64,000 nucleotides of DNA from Salinicoccus carnicancri Crm. GTDB taxonomy: Bacteria > Bacillota > Bacilli > Staphylococcales > Salinicoccaceae. The position numbers and the translations under genes are program-made. Location: the NCBI RefSeq assembly GCF_000330705.1, contig NZ_ANAM01000008.1, positions 62,001-126,000 on the forward strand, written 5' to 3'. Below, piece by piece: positions 27,936 through 36,223 of this stretch; positions within the stretch are counted from its first letter, which is position 1; every line of letters starts with the position of its first letter. The notes under the pieces are model-generated. The model saw nothing but the letters and a program-made list of their open reading frames with translations. It made no database searches and had not been told where the DNA came from.

Positions 27936-28123
27936 TGGCGCGCTGCAATGTTCATCTATGAACTGGGCACGGAAGAAAGCCTGCCCCATCTCAAGGCACA
28001 CCAGGATGACAGCCAGTATGATGTAAGACTGCAGATTGAAATGGCGATCGCCAGGATAGAGCAGGGTGAAGAGGCGCTTGGAAGCGTCTGGAAACAAATT
28101 CAGGAAAGGGAGCGTTGACAGAT

Positions 28124-28561
28124 ATGAATCCTTATGAAGCATATATGAAAGAGATGGCCCAGCCGATGCGTGATGAACTGACAGACCAGGCATTTGAAGA
28201 CTTGACGACCGGAGAGTCCGTAGACCAGTTCATGGAAGGCATCAGTGATGATGAAACTGCATTTGTCGTGGTAAACAGTGTATGCGGCTGTGCAGCAGGA
28301 CTTGCCAGACCGGCTGCCGTCACAGTTGCCGACCAGAACCCGGTCAAACCGACCAAAAAAGCGACTGTTTTCGCCGGCCAGGACAAAGAAGCGACAGAAA
28401 AGATGCGTGAGTATATCGGTCAAGTGCCATCCAGCCCTTCCATGGCATTATTCAAAGGCAGGGACCTGGTACACTTCATTCCACGTGAGCATATCGAAGG
28501 CAGGGAAATCGAAGATATCATGATGGATATCAAAGAAAGCTTCGACCAGAACTGTTCATAA
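28124..28561 (+). CDS. Bacilliredoxin (BrxA/BrxB, YphP/YqiW family)
   Basis: Removes bacillithiol from S-bacillithiolated proteins. The thioredoxin-like fold of 145 residues contains the atypical active site CGC in [14 protein letters not shown] 28124 gives the family start MNPYEAYM; the upstream TTG 28115 is too close to its AGGGAG. It follows the broken cvfC by 5 bases, the Staphylococcus order. Bacillithiol itself is made through BshA encoded at 5303. A strong terminator follows. Confidence 0.92.
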   Translation: MNPYEAYMKEMAQPMRDELTDQAFEDLTTGESVDQFMEGISDDETAFVVVNSVCGCAAGLARPAAVTVADQNPVKPTKKATVFAGQDKEATEKMREYIGQVPSSPSMALFKGRDLVHFIPREHIEGREIEDIMMDIKESFDQNCS

Positions 28562-28563
28562 GT

Positions 28564-28601
28564 AAAAAAAACAGGAAAGGCTGAGCCTTTCCTGTTTTTT
28601 A
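28564..28601. terminator. Bidirectional terminator after the bacilliredoxin gene
   Basis: Stem ACAGGAAAGGC/GCCTTTCCTGT with loop TGA, flanked by A7 on the left and T6 on the right, so it can act on both strands. On the minus strand it would end the small gene at 28615-28686. Confidence 0.92.
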
Positions 28602-28614
28602 TCCGACGGATGGA

Positions 28615-28686
28615 TTACTCGTATATGCACATAGAAACCATGTAAAATGATAACAGTATGAGGCCGATCGCCATGATAATTTCCAT
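28615..28686 (-). CDS. Putative 23-residue membrane peptide
   Basis: A small minus-strand frame: ATG at 28686, stop at 28615. The product begins MEIIMAIGLILLSFYMV and ends SMCIYE, essentially one transmembrane helix. GGAG stands 9 bases upstream, TATAAT (minus) at 28711-28716, and TTGATA (minus) at 28736-28741 with a long 19-base spacer. The shared terminator at 28564-28601 follows with a T8 run. A full expression unit is therefore visible, but I do not recognise the family. Chance is possible at this length. Confidence 0.45.
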   Translation of the reverse strand: MEIIMAIGLILLSFYMVSMCIYE

Positions 28687-28780
28687 AAGCCCACTCTCCA
28701 GACAGTTATGATTATAATTTTCTATAAAGAATTCATATCAATTATATATAAAGAATCAGGAAAAAGAAAGAGGGGATTGC

Positions 28781-29734
28781 ATGAATCACTTTGACAGAGC
28801 TTATCACGGATTGCTTGAAAAAATACTCAACGAAGGGGAATATAAGGATGACAGGACCGGGACAGGCACCTATTCTATTTTCGGCCATCAGCTGCGGTTT
28901 GACCTGAGGGAAGGATTCCCGCTTCTGACCACGAAGAAAGTATTGTTCAAGATGCTTGCAACCGAGTTGGTCTGGTTCATCCGGGGGGATACGAACATCA
29001 GGTTCCTCCTTGCGTACAACAACAATATATGGAACGAATGGGCCTTTAAGAAATGGGTCGAATCAGATGAATATGAAGGCCCTGACATGACGGATTTTGG
29101 TAACCGTGCACAGCAGGATCCTTCATTCAATACTGTCTACAAGGACGAGATGGAAAGGTTCAAAAAACGCATACTGGAAGAAGATGAATTCGCAGAAAAA
29201 TACGGTGATCTCGGCAATGTCTACGGCAGACAGTGGCGGGCATGGGAAGGGCCGGACGGCGCGTTCACCGATCAGCTCAGAAACGTCGTTGACAGCATCA
29301 TTGACAACCCTGATTCCCGAAGGCACATCGTCACAGCATGGAATCCGTCAGAAATCGATTCGATGGCCCTTCCGCCATGCCATGCTTTCTTCCAGTTCTA
29401 TGTAAATGATGGAAAACTCAGCCTTCAGCTGTATCAGAGAAGCGCGGATGTCTTCCTGGGTGTCCCGTTCAATATTGCGAGCTATGCACTCCTGCTCCAC
29501 CTGGTCGCCAGGGAATGTCATCTGGAACCGGCGGATTTCGTTCACACATTCGGTGACGCCCACATATACAGCAATCATCTGGATGCCGTAAAGACACAGC
29601 TTTCAAGAGACAGCTACAAGGCACCTGAGATCAGGGTCAACAGTGACAAATCCATGTTCGATATTGATTATGAAGACCTGGAAATCGTCGATTATGAATG
29701 TCACCCTTATATAAAAGCACCTATTGCAGTCTAG
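28781..29734 (+). CDS. thyA: Thymidylate synthase
   Basis: Makes dTMP from dUMP using methylene-tetrahydrofolate. It has 317 residues, the longer Staphylococcus form with an insertion between the N-terminal domain and the [15 protein letters not shown]-type block. The catalytic cysteine is C200 in [13 protein letters not shown] 28781 follows AGAGGGG. dfrA, which regenerates tetrahydrofolate from the dihydrofolate product, begins 12 bases downstream. Confidence 0.96.
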   Translation: MNHFDRAYHGLLEKILNEGEYKDDRTGTGTYSIFGHQLRFDLREGFPLLTTKKVLFKMLATELVWFIRGDTNIRFLLAYNNNIWNEWAFKKWVESDEYEGPDMTDFGNRAQQDPSFNTVYKDEMERFKKRILEEDEFAEKYGDLGNVYGRQWRAWEGPDGAFTDQLRNVVDSIIDNPDSRRHIVTAWNPSEIDSMALPPCHAFFQFYVNDGKLSLQLYQRSADVFLGVPFNIASYALLLHLVARECHLEPADFVHTFGDAHIYSNHLDAVKTQLSRDSYKAPEIRVNSDKSMFDIDYEDLEIVDYECHPYIKAPIAV

Positions 29735-29746
29735 GAGGTAATAACA

Positions 29747-30244
29747 ATGGTATCATTGATTGTATGCCACGCCGATCAGAATGTCATCGGTTTCAAAAAT
29801 GGAATGCCGTGGCATCTGCCGGTCGACCTGAAACATGTCAAAAAACTGACGGAGGGCAACACCATCGTCATGGGAAGAAAGACTTTCGAATCCCTCGGCA
29901 GGCCGCTGCCAAACCGCACAAATGTAATTCTCACCAAAAACCAAGACTACAGCGCTGAAGGTGCTGATATCATCCACGATATTGATGATATCAGCGAGCT
30001 TCCCGGAAAGATATTCATCTTTGGCGGCAGCGGTGTATACAAGCAGACTATGGAACTCGTCGATGAAATGTATATAACACGCATCCATGAAACATTTGCA
30101 GGGGACACCTTTTTTCCGGAATATGATATGAATGATTGGGAAATAACTGCCAGACAGGAGGGCACCATCGATGACAGCAACAGGTACCCGCATGAATTCC
30201 TGAAGCTGACGAGAAAAAACACGTCAGGGGTGCATCCTGGATGA
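29747..30244 (+). CDS. dfrA: Dihydrofolate reductase
   Basis: Reduces dihydrofolate to tetrahydrofolate with NADPH, recycling the product of ThyA. The substrate-binding D27 (WHLPVDLKHVKKL), MGRKTFESLGRPLPNR and the NADPH-binding IFGGSGVY are present in 165 residues. At the position of S. aureus Phe98 this protein has Tyr98, the residue seen in trimethoprim-resistant S1 DHFR. AGGAGG precedes ATG 29747. The stop overlaps ypmS (ATGA). Confidence 0.95.
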   Translation: MVSLIVCHADQNVIGFKNGMPWHLPVDLKHVKKLTEGNTIVMGRKTFESLGRPLPNRTNVILTKNQDYSAEGADIIHDIDDISELPGKIFIFGGSGVYKQTMELVDEMYITRIHETFAGDTFFPEYDMNDWEITARQEGTIDDSNRYPHEFLKLTRKNTSGVHPG

Positions 30245-30783
30245 AAATCTGGAAATGGATGTTCATCATCCTTCTTGCAGTCAACATCATCGCCGCCTTC
30301 GGTCTGGTCTATCTCCTCTCGAAAAGCTACACAGCTCCCGAGGAACAGGATAATTATTCCGGTGGAAGTTCGGGTATGGAAATACAGATGACGAATGATG
30401 CTGTGGAATCGCTGATCATGGAAAGTATTGATGATGACAGCCTGTCTCTCGATATCAGCGAATCGGGCATCAGCCTCAATTCCCGGAACAATATTTACGG
30501 AATCAGTGTGGATGCCTCATTTCAGCTTGAGCCGGTGGCAACAGGTGATACAATAGTATTTGAAGTGTCGGATATAGACATAGCAAATATTCCGCTTCCG
30601 CAGGATACCCTTTATTCGATCATCCGTTCCCAAAGCGATCTGCCGGAAGGTATTTCGTTTTCCGAAGATGAACGTGCGCTGATCATCGATACAGCTCTGT
30701 TTGACGGGGCGGCAGGACTTGATGTGAGAGTCGAGTCGATTGATTACCAGAACGATGAATGGTATTTTTCAATGGAAAGATAA
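30241..30783 (+). CDS. YpmS-like (DUF2140) membrane-anchored protein
   Basis: A 180-residue protein with one N-terminal membrane helix (residues 4-25) and an extracytoplasmic domain resembling YpmS/DUF2140. The start overlaps the dfrA stop. The repeated block of beta-strand-like sequence with FEVSDIDIANIPLP and SFSEDERALIIDTALF fits the family. Function is unknown. In Bacillus, ypmS lies near msrB; here it leads directly into msrA. Confidence 0.8.
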   Translation: MKIWKWMFIILLAVNIIAAFGLVYLLSKSYTAPEEQDNYSGGSSGMEIQMTNDAVESLIMESIDDDSLSLDISESGISLNSRNNIYGISVDASFQLEPVATGDTIVFEVSDIDIANIPLPQDTLYSIIRSQSDLPEGISFSEDERALIIDTALFDGAAGLDVRVESIDYQNDEWYFSMER

Positions 30784-30800
30784 TAGATGAGGTGATTTAT

Positions 30801-31322
30801 TTGTCAACAGCAACATTGGCAGGAGGGTGCTTCTGGTGTCTCGTGAAACCGTTCGACCAGTTTGAAGGAGTGAACAGCGTGGTCTCCGGTTACTCGAACG
30901 GACATGTCGAAAACCCGACCTATCAGGAAGTAACGAGTGGATCAACAGGACACGTAGAGGCCGTTCAGATCGAATTTGACGAATCCATTATGTCCTATAA
31001 AGAACTGCTTGGAATTTTCTTCCAGACCTTCGACCCTACTGATAACACAGGGCAATTTGGTGACAGAGGGCCAAGTTACGAACCGGCGGTCTTCTACCAT
31101 GATGAAGCCCAGAAAGAAACAGCTGAAAAGGTCATCAGAGAACTGGACGAGCAGCATATTTTCTCAAAACCAATCAACACGCCGGTTCTGCCTTACAAGA
31201 ACTTCTACCGTGCCGAAGATGAACATCAGGACTTCTACCAGACCAACAGCGGCCATTACAATGCCTATTACAAAGGTTCGGGAAGGAAAGCATTCGTAGA
31301 AAACCACTGGGGAGTGAATTGA
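30801..31322 (+). CDS. msrA: Peptide-methionine (S)-S-oxide reductase
   Basis: Repairs methionine-S-sulfoxide in proteins. The active site is GGCFWC with catalytic C10; E/D residues and the NSGHYNAYY block follow. I chose TTG 30801 because GAGGTGA (30788-30794) lies 6 bases upstream and the product begins MSTATLAGGCFWC; the upstream ATG 30759 lies inside ypmS. It has 173 residues. The C-terminus has no resolving cysteine cluster. msrB follows three bases after the stop, giving repair of both sulfoxide isomers. Confidence 0.94.
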   Translation: MSTATLAGGCFWCLVKPFDQFEGVNSVVSGYSNGHVENPTYQEVTSGSTGHVEAVQIEFDESIMSYKELLGIFFQTFDPTDNTGQFGDRGPSYEPAVFYHDEAQKETAEKVIRELDEQHIFSKPINTPVLPYKNFYRAEDEHQDFYQTNSGHYNAYYKGSGRKAFVENHWGVN

Positions 31323-31325
31323 TAT

Positions 31326-31748
31326 ATGACAATGAAGAATATTGATGAACTGTCAGCAGCTGAATTCAGCGTAATGAAGGAAAATGGGACGGAACCCCCT
31401 TTCCAGAATGAATACTGGGATCATTATGAAGATGGACTGTATGTGGATAAGATGAGCGGGAAACCGCTGTTTTCCTCCCGGGATAAATTCGCCTCCGACT
31501 GCGGATGGCCGAGTTTTTCAAAGTCCGTATCCGGGGATGTATCGGAACACTTCGATGATTCATTCGGCATGAGGCGTACAGAGGTGAGGAGCGAAACTTC
31601 CGACAGCCATCTCGGCCATGTGTTCCCCGACGGCCCGAAAGAATTGGGAGGACTTCGCTACTGCATCAACTCCGCGGCGCTCACGTTCATTCCAAAAGAT
31701 CAGATGGAAGAAAAAGGATATGCAGAATATCTTCGTTTATTCGACTGA
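31326..31748 (+). CDS. msrB: Peptide-methionine (R)-S-oxide reductase
   Basis: Repairs methionine-R-sulfoxide. Catalytic C113 is in [11 protein letters not shown]59 in SDCGWPSF is the likely resolving cysteine. The two CxxC zinc pairs of many MsrBs are missing ([13 protein letters not shown]), placing it in the zinc-free subgroup common in Bacilli. It has 140 residues. ATG 31332 is an equivalent start. It is operonic with msrA. Confidence 0.95.
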   Translation: MTMKNIDELSAAEFSVMKENGTEPPFQNEYWDHYEDGLYVDKMSGKPLFSSRDKFASDCGWPSFSKSVSGDVSEHFDDSFGMRRTEVRSETSDSHLGHVFPDGPKELGGLRYCINSAALTFIPKDQMEEKGYAEYLRLFD

Positions 31749-31793
31749 TAATGGGCTATTATATAAAGAAGAAGAAAACAGGAGATGAAGCAG

Positions 31794-32297
31794 ATGTTCA
31801 AAAATCTATTCGGTAAGAAAGAAAAAGATGTAGACAAAACCCTGGAGATTAAAAGTCCCATGAATGGCTCCTATGTACCGCTTGAAGATATCCCGGACCC
31901 CGTTTTCGCAGAAAAAATGATGGGGGAGGGCTTCGGCATCGACCCTTCTCACGGCGAAGTGGTCGCACCTGTCGATGGTGTGATTATGCAGGTGTTCCCT
32001 ACGAACCACGCTATCGGCATCAAGACCGACAACGGGGTGGAAGTCCTGATCCACATCGGTCTTGAGACAGTGGCCATGGAAGGTAAGGGGTTTGAGGGCT
32101 TCGTTTCGGAAGGGGACAGGATAGAAGTCGGTGACAAGCTTGTCACATTCGATATCGATCTCGTGAAGGAAGAGGCGAACAGTACCATTTCACCGGTTAT
32201 CATTACGAACAGTGATGAACTTGCATCATTCGACATCCAGTCCGTATCGGACACTGTAAAAGGGGAAACAGTTGTAGTCAGAACAGCTGTCAAATAA
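31794..32297 (+). CDS. crr: PTS glucose-specific EIIA-type protein
   Basis: Cytoplasmic phosphocarrier of the sugar phosphotransferase system, taking phosphate from HPr. The phosphorylated histidine is H87 in VEVLIHIGLETV, and H72 (NHAIG) is the partner. ATG 31794 is chosen since AGGAG (31780-31784) is 9 bases upstream, while ATG 31785 touches it. It has 167 residues, a free-standing EIIA without EIIB or EIIC domains. Its stop overlaps the yozE start by one base. Confidence 0.92.
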   Translation: MFKNLFGKKEKDVDKTLEIKSPMNGSYVPLEDIPDPVFAEKMMGEGFGIDPSHGEVVAPVDGVIMQVFPTNHAIGIKTDNGVEVLIHIGLETVAMEGKGFEGFVSEGDRIEVGDKLVTFDIDLVKEEANSTISPVIITNSDELASFDIQSVSDTVKGETVVVRTAVK

Positions 32298-32518
32298 TGA
32301 AAAACTATTCCTACTATCACTATATCAAGACGCGGCGGGGCGAGGACTCCGATATCGGGCGCCTCGCCGCTCTGATATTTGATGATTCCATGTTTCCTCG
32401 TGATGCCGATGATTATTCTGAGGTGTCCGATTATCTGGAGCGAAACCCCTACGGGGGCATGCCCCTCTCTGTATATGACGAATCCTTTGAGGATTACCGG
32501 AATTGGCTGCAGCACTGA
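32297..32518 (+). CDS. YozE-like (UPF0346) small protein
   Basis: A 73-residue helical protein of the YozE/SAM-like family. The hallmarks are an aromatic N-terminus (YSYYHYIKTRRG), a central LAALIFDDSMFPRDADDY block and terminal FEDYRNWLQ. Function is not known. The start overlaps the crr stop by one base, so translation is probably coupled. Confidence 0.85.
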   Translation: MKNYSYYHYIKTRRGEDSDIGRLAALIFDDSMFPRDADDYSEVSDYLERNPYGGMPLSVYDESFEDYRNWLQH

Positions 32519-32548
32519 ACAATTTTTGAAATTAAAGGAGAACAAGAA

Positions 32549-33262
32549 ATGAGTATTCACATCAATGCACAAAAAGGCGACATCGCAGACACGATACTTC
32601 TTCCAGGAGACCCACTCAGGGCAAAATACATTGCCGAAACTTTCCTGGATGATGTAGTATGCTACAATGAAGTCCGCAACATGCTCGGGTTTACAGGTTA
32701 CTACAAAGGAAAACGCATCTCTGTACAGGGCACCGGCATGGGCGTACCTTCCATTTCCATCTATATCCATGAACTCATGGAGGAATACGGCGTCAAAAAC
32801 CTGATCCGTGTAGGTACATGTGGAGCGATCCAGAAAGATGTAAAGGTCCGCGATGTTATTTTGGCACAAAGTGCTTCAAGTGACTCTTACCAGAACAGAA
32901 AACTCTTCAAAAACATCGAATATGCGCCTACTTCTGATTTTGAACTCCTTCTGTCGAGCTACAACGAAGCGAAGAAGAAGGGCATGGAGATCAAAGTCGG
33001 CAACGTCTTTACCGCGGACTCTTTCTATGATGAAAATGGAAATATCGAACAGCTTGCCGAGTACGGAGTCCTTGCACTTGAAATGGAATCCAGCGCGCTG
33101 TTCACCATCAGCAAGAAATTCGATGCGCGCGCCCTCTCTATCCTGACGGTCTCCGATCACGTACTGACAGGAGAAGCGACATCAAGTGCAGAACGCCAGA
33201 CGACATTCAATGAAATGATCGAAGTCGCACTCGATGCCGCAGTACCATTCATAGAAGCATAA
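32549..33262 (+). CDS. deoD: Purine-nucleoside phosphorylase DeoD-type
   Basis: Phosphorolytic cleavage of purine nucleosides for salvage. It is a hexameric-type enzyme of 237 residues with [21 protein letters not shown] and LEMESSALF (ribose and base binding) and the catalytic-loop region [21 protein letters not shown] precedes ATG 32549. A terminator follows, so this ends the crr-yozE-deoD group. Confidence 0.95.
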   Translation: MSIHINAQKGDIADTILLPGDPLRAKYIAETFLDDVVCYNEVRNMLGFTGYYKGKRISVQGTGMGVPSISIYIHELMEEYGVKNLIRVGTCGAIQKDVKVRDVILAQSASSDSYQNRKLFKNIEYAPTSDFELLLSSYNEAKKKGMEIKVGNVFTADSFYDENGNIEQLAEYGVLALEMESSALFTISKKFDARALSILTVSDHVLTGEATSSAERQTTFNEMIEVALDAAVPFIEA

Positions 33263-33266
33263 CAAG

Positions 33267-33315
33267 CCAGCCGGCTGGGAGCAGGAAGGTATGTGCCTTT
33301 CTGTTCTTTTTCTTT
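33267..33315 (+). terminator. Terminator region after deoD
   Basis: A 12-base palindrome CCAGCCGGCTGG (33267-33278) is followed by stem AGCAGGAAGG/CCTTTCTGTT (33280-33305, two G-U pairs) and a T-rich run. Confidence 0.7.
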
Positions 33316-33378
33316 AAATTCAATACATAAACTGTTAAACTATTATGTAATTATTCAAGTAGAAATTAGGTGTGAATT

Positions 33379-35049
33379 TTGAACGAGGACCAAAAGGATA
33401 AAAAATCAGTTGAAGGCGGTGGCCGCCGAATAAGCATAAACCTATTCTGGTTCATCATCATCATGCTGACGGCTGTAATCGCTACAGCTGTGGTGACAGC
33501 GCTGAGCCTTGAAGCAGGCTCGGAAAAAGCCGTCAACGTGGGCACGGATACAAGGAGTGAATTCGCCAAGCTGTACAATGTATACGATACCATTACATCA
33601 GAATACTATACTGATGTAGACAGGAATGCACTTATAGAGTCTTCGATTGAAGGTATGGTCGAAGGACTGGATGACCCATACAGTGAATACATGAACAAGG
33701 ATGAGACGGCTGAATTCCAGGAATCCGTCACCGGTGATTTTGAAGGCATCGGTGCGGAAGTGATGCAGGAAGGCAGCAAGATCATCATTACATCCCCGAT
33801 GAAAGGTTCGCCGGCTGAAGAAGCAGGTCTCGAACCCGGAGACCAGATTGTCGGTGTAGACGGTGAATCCACAGAAGGGATGACCACCCATGAGGCAGTA
33901 CAGCTCATACGCGGGGAAAAAGGGACGGATGTCGTCCTATCCATTGTCCGGGGTGAAGGCGAGCCGATGGATATTACCGTGACACGGGACACCATCCATA
34001 TTGAAAGTGTGACTTATGAAGTGATTGATGATGTGGCCCATATAAGCGTCAACAGGTTCCAGGAGGGGACGACCAAGGAGTTTGAGGACAGTCTGAACCG
34101 GGCCGCTGAGGAGGAAGTTGATGACGTGATCATAGATTTCCGCTACAATCCGGGCGGTTTGCTTGATGAGGCCGTTTCAATGATCAACCAGTTTGTTGAA
34201 AAAGGAGAGACGGCGCTCCATCTCGAAGATAACTCAGGTGAGCGCACCGAAATCGTGACCGAGAATGAAGTCAACCCATCCACTGAGGATATGAATGTGT
34301 ATATACTGATCAATGAAGGATCCGCAAGTGCGTCAGAAGTATTCACCGGAGCGATGAATGACCTGAATGAGGATGTCACCATTGCCGGTACCCGCTCATT
34401 CGGCAAGGGAGTAGTGCAGCGCACACAGGAATTCGGTGACAACTCAATGCTCAAGTACACCAACACCAAATGGCTGACACCGGAGGGTACCTGGATTCAT
34501 GAAGAGGGCATCACGCCGGATATAGAGCTGGTCAATCCGGACTACTACCGCGTGGATATGCTCAGTGAAGAGGAAGTCTATGCCGAGGGACAGACCAATG
34601 AGACAGTGACTTCCATCAAAGTCGCACTGGATACCCTCGGATATGAAATCAGTGATTTCAATACGACATTCACACCTGAACTTACAACCGCAGTCATGAA
34701 CTTTCAGGGCGAGCAGGAGCTCGAGCAGACGGGCGATGTGACAGGTGAGACGTCAACTGCCCTGATGAGCGAACTCAGACAGTACATCAATGAGAATGAT
34801 GCCCAGCTCAACTATTTGATAGATTATATCAATGGAGAATACTCGGAAGAGGAAATAGAACAGCGTGCATCCGAAAATGCGGAACATATAGAAATAGAAC
34901 GCCCAGCACCTGAGGAGGACGGAGAAGGTCAGTCCGGGGAATCCTCTGAAGAATCTGCAGAAGAAGAATCCACCGAAGAAGATTCCAGCCAGCCTGAAGG
35001 GCAGGGCACTCCGGAGGAGGAATCCTCTGAAGAGCAGGATGCAGAATAA
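33379..35049 (+). CDS. S41-family C-terminal processing peptidase (CtpA/CtpB type)
   Basis: Membrane-anchored, extracytoplasmic serine protease of 556 residues. A membrane helix at about 20-44 is followed by a PDZ domain (IGAEVMQEGSKIIITSPMKG) and the S41 core. The active-site serine lies in GSASASE (about 314-320) and the general-base lysine is K343 (SFGKGVVQ). A peptidoglycan-binding domain covers about 410-475. The last 50 residues are a Glu/Ser tail, longer than in B. subtilis CtpB. Translation starts at TTG 33379 behind AGGTG. Confidence 0.93.
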   Translation: MNEDQKDKKSVEGGGRRISINLFWFIIIMLTAVIATAVVTALSLEAGSEKAVNVGTDTRSEFAKLYNVYDTITSEYYTDVDRNALIESSIEGMVEGLDDPYSEYMNKDETAEFQESVTGDFEGIGAEVMQEGSKIIITSPMKGSPAEEAGLEPGDQIVGVDGESTEGMTTHEAVQLIRGEKGTDVVLSIVRGEGEPMDITVTRDTIHIESVTYEVIDDVAHISVNRFQEGTTKEFEDSLNRAAEEEVDDVIIDFRYNPGGLLDEAVSMINQFVEKGETALHLEDNSGERTEIVTENEVNPSTEDMNVYILINEGSASASEVFTGAMNDLNEDVTIAGTRSFGKGVVQRTQEFGDNSMLKYTNTKWLTPEGTWIHEEGITPDIELVNPDYYRVDMLSEEEVYAEGQTNETVTSIKVALDTLGYEISDFNTTFTPELTTAVMNFQGEQELEQTGDVTGETSTALMSELRQYINENDAQLNYLIDYINGEYSEEEIEQRASENAEHIEIERPAPEEDGEGQSGESSEESAEEESTEEDSSQPEGQGTPEEESSEEQDAE

Positions 35050-35053
35050 GGTC

Positions 35054-35090
35054 AAAGCCGCATGAACTTATGTTTATGCGGCTTTATATT
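35054..35090 (+). terminator. Terminator after the CtpA-type protease gene
   Basis: Perfect 10-base stem AAAGCCGCAT (35054-35063)/ATGCGGCTTT (35076-35085) with a 12-base loop and a short T-rich end. Confidence 0.7.
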
Positions 35091-35146
35091 GTGCAAACCG
35101 GACAAATAGTTTAAAGTATTTAGCATAATGGAGTATGGAGGATATT

Positions 35147-36223
35147 ATGGATTCAAAAAAAAGAAAAGTCGTGCTTACAGGTGGCGGCACCGTAGGGCAT
35201 GTGATGCTCAATAAGCTTCTGATTCCGGGCCTTTTCAATCGGGATGTCGAGCCCGTGTATATCGGCTCAAAAAAAGGTATTGAAAAAGAATTAATAAGTG
35301 CCACTTCAATCAAATACTTCAACATCTCGAGCGGGAAGCTGAGACGTTACATTTCCATTGAAAATGGTAAAGATCTTTTCAAAGTGATAAAAGGCATCTT
35401 TGATGCCAGGAAAATCCTGAAAAGGGAAAAACCTGAGTTTGTCTTTTCAAAAGGAGGATTCGTCAGTGTGCCGGTCGTACTGGCAGCTAGATCATTGAAT
35501 ATTCCTGTCTATATACACGAGTCGGATATCACTCCCGGACTGGCAAATAAAATTGCAAGTAAATTTGCAACGAAAATATTTGTCACTTTCAAGAAAACAC
35601 TGGATTACCTGCCGGCAGACAAAGCAGAATACTTGGGACCGGTAATCAGGGATGAGCTCAGCAGGGGATATTCCCGTATCGGATACGAAATGACTGAGTT
35701 CAATCCGGAAAAACCTATCATGCTGATCATGGGAGGGTCGCTCGGCTCAAAAGCAATCAACCAGTTTGTAAGGGATAACCTTGATACACTGCTTGAGGAA
35801 TGGCAGATCATCCATCTGTGCGGCAGAGGGAATCATATTTCCTCTTTTGAGAGGGAAGGATACAGACAATATGAATTTGTCAAAAGGGAACTGCCTCATC
35901 TTATAAAAATATCGGACCTTGTCGTCGGACGCAGTGGATCGAATGCGATATATGAATTCCTTCTCAATGAAAAACCGATGATTCTCATACCGTTGCCTTT
36001 ATCCCAGAGCAGAGGCGATCAGGTGGAAAATGCTGAATACTTCAAGGAAAAAGGATATGCGGAAGTGATACAGGAGTCCGATCTGGATCTTTCACATTTT
36101 AATCAAAGCGCCGCCAGGATTGAAAGCAACAGAAGTGAAATCATTGCAAGAATGAAAGGTTTTGAAGGAGGATTCAAGCCTGAAGACCTTGTGGACAGAC
36201 TGCTCAGCAAGGAGGACAAATAG
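35147..36223 (+). CDS. murG: UDP-GlcNAc:undecaprenyl-PP-MurNAc-pentapeptide GlcNAc transferase
   Basis: Last cytoplasmic step of peptidoglycan precursor synthesis, making lipid II from lipid I. The N-terminal loop TGGGTVGHV binds the acceptor; SGKLRRYISIEN, HESDITPGLANK and GGSLGSKAIN are family motifs, and SRGDQVENAEYF lies in the donor site. ATG 35147 is preferred because GGAGG (35137-35141) is 5 bases upstream; ATG 35135 lies before that site. It has 358 residues. The gene is here, not in the dcw cluster, as in Staphylococcus. Confidence 0.95.
   Translation: MDSKKRKVVLTGGGTVGHVMLNKLLIPGLFNRDVEPVYIGSKKGIEKELISATSIKYFNISSGKLRRYISIENGKDLFKVIKGIFDARKILKREKPEFVFSKGGFVSVPVVLAARSLNIPVYIHESDITPGLANKIASKFATKIFVTFKKTLDYLPADKAEYLGPVIRDELSRGYSRIGYEMTEFNPEKPIMLIMGGSLGSKAINQFVRDNLDTLLEEWQIIHLCGRGNHISSFEREGYRQYEFVKRELPHLIKISDLVVGRSGSNAIYEFLLNEKPMILIPLPLSQSRGDQVENAEYFKEKGYAEVIQESDLDLSHFNQSAARIESNRSEIIARMKGFEGGFKPEDLVDRLLSKEDK

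Larger units (their letters stand above)
27002..28118 (+). pseudogene. cvfC: cvfC, conserved virulence factor C, disrupted by two frameshifts
   Basis: The intact family protein is about 370 residues: an Nfu N-terminal domain followed by HEAT-like repeats. Here it is in three frames. Segment 1 (27002-27286) has the Nfu part starting MEIVRIEPTPSPNTMK. Segment 2 (about 27277-27927) continues at LDTKYGEVTTQVLTFKNIPY. Segment 3 (27936-28118) continues at [14 protein letters not shown] and ends [14 protein letters not shown]. Break 1 lies in an A9 tract (27268-27276); one more A would join the frames. Break 2 is a perfect 8-base tandem duplication TTGTGCGC at 27920-27935; removing one copy restores the IVRWRAAMF reading. 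Strong ribosome site GGAGG and intact neighbours suggest a recent or reversible loss. Confidence 0.88.

Noticed and set aside
31949-32869. 306-codon minus-strand open frame across crr, yozE and deoD
   Set aside because: It runs antisense to three convincing genes and has no domain features.
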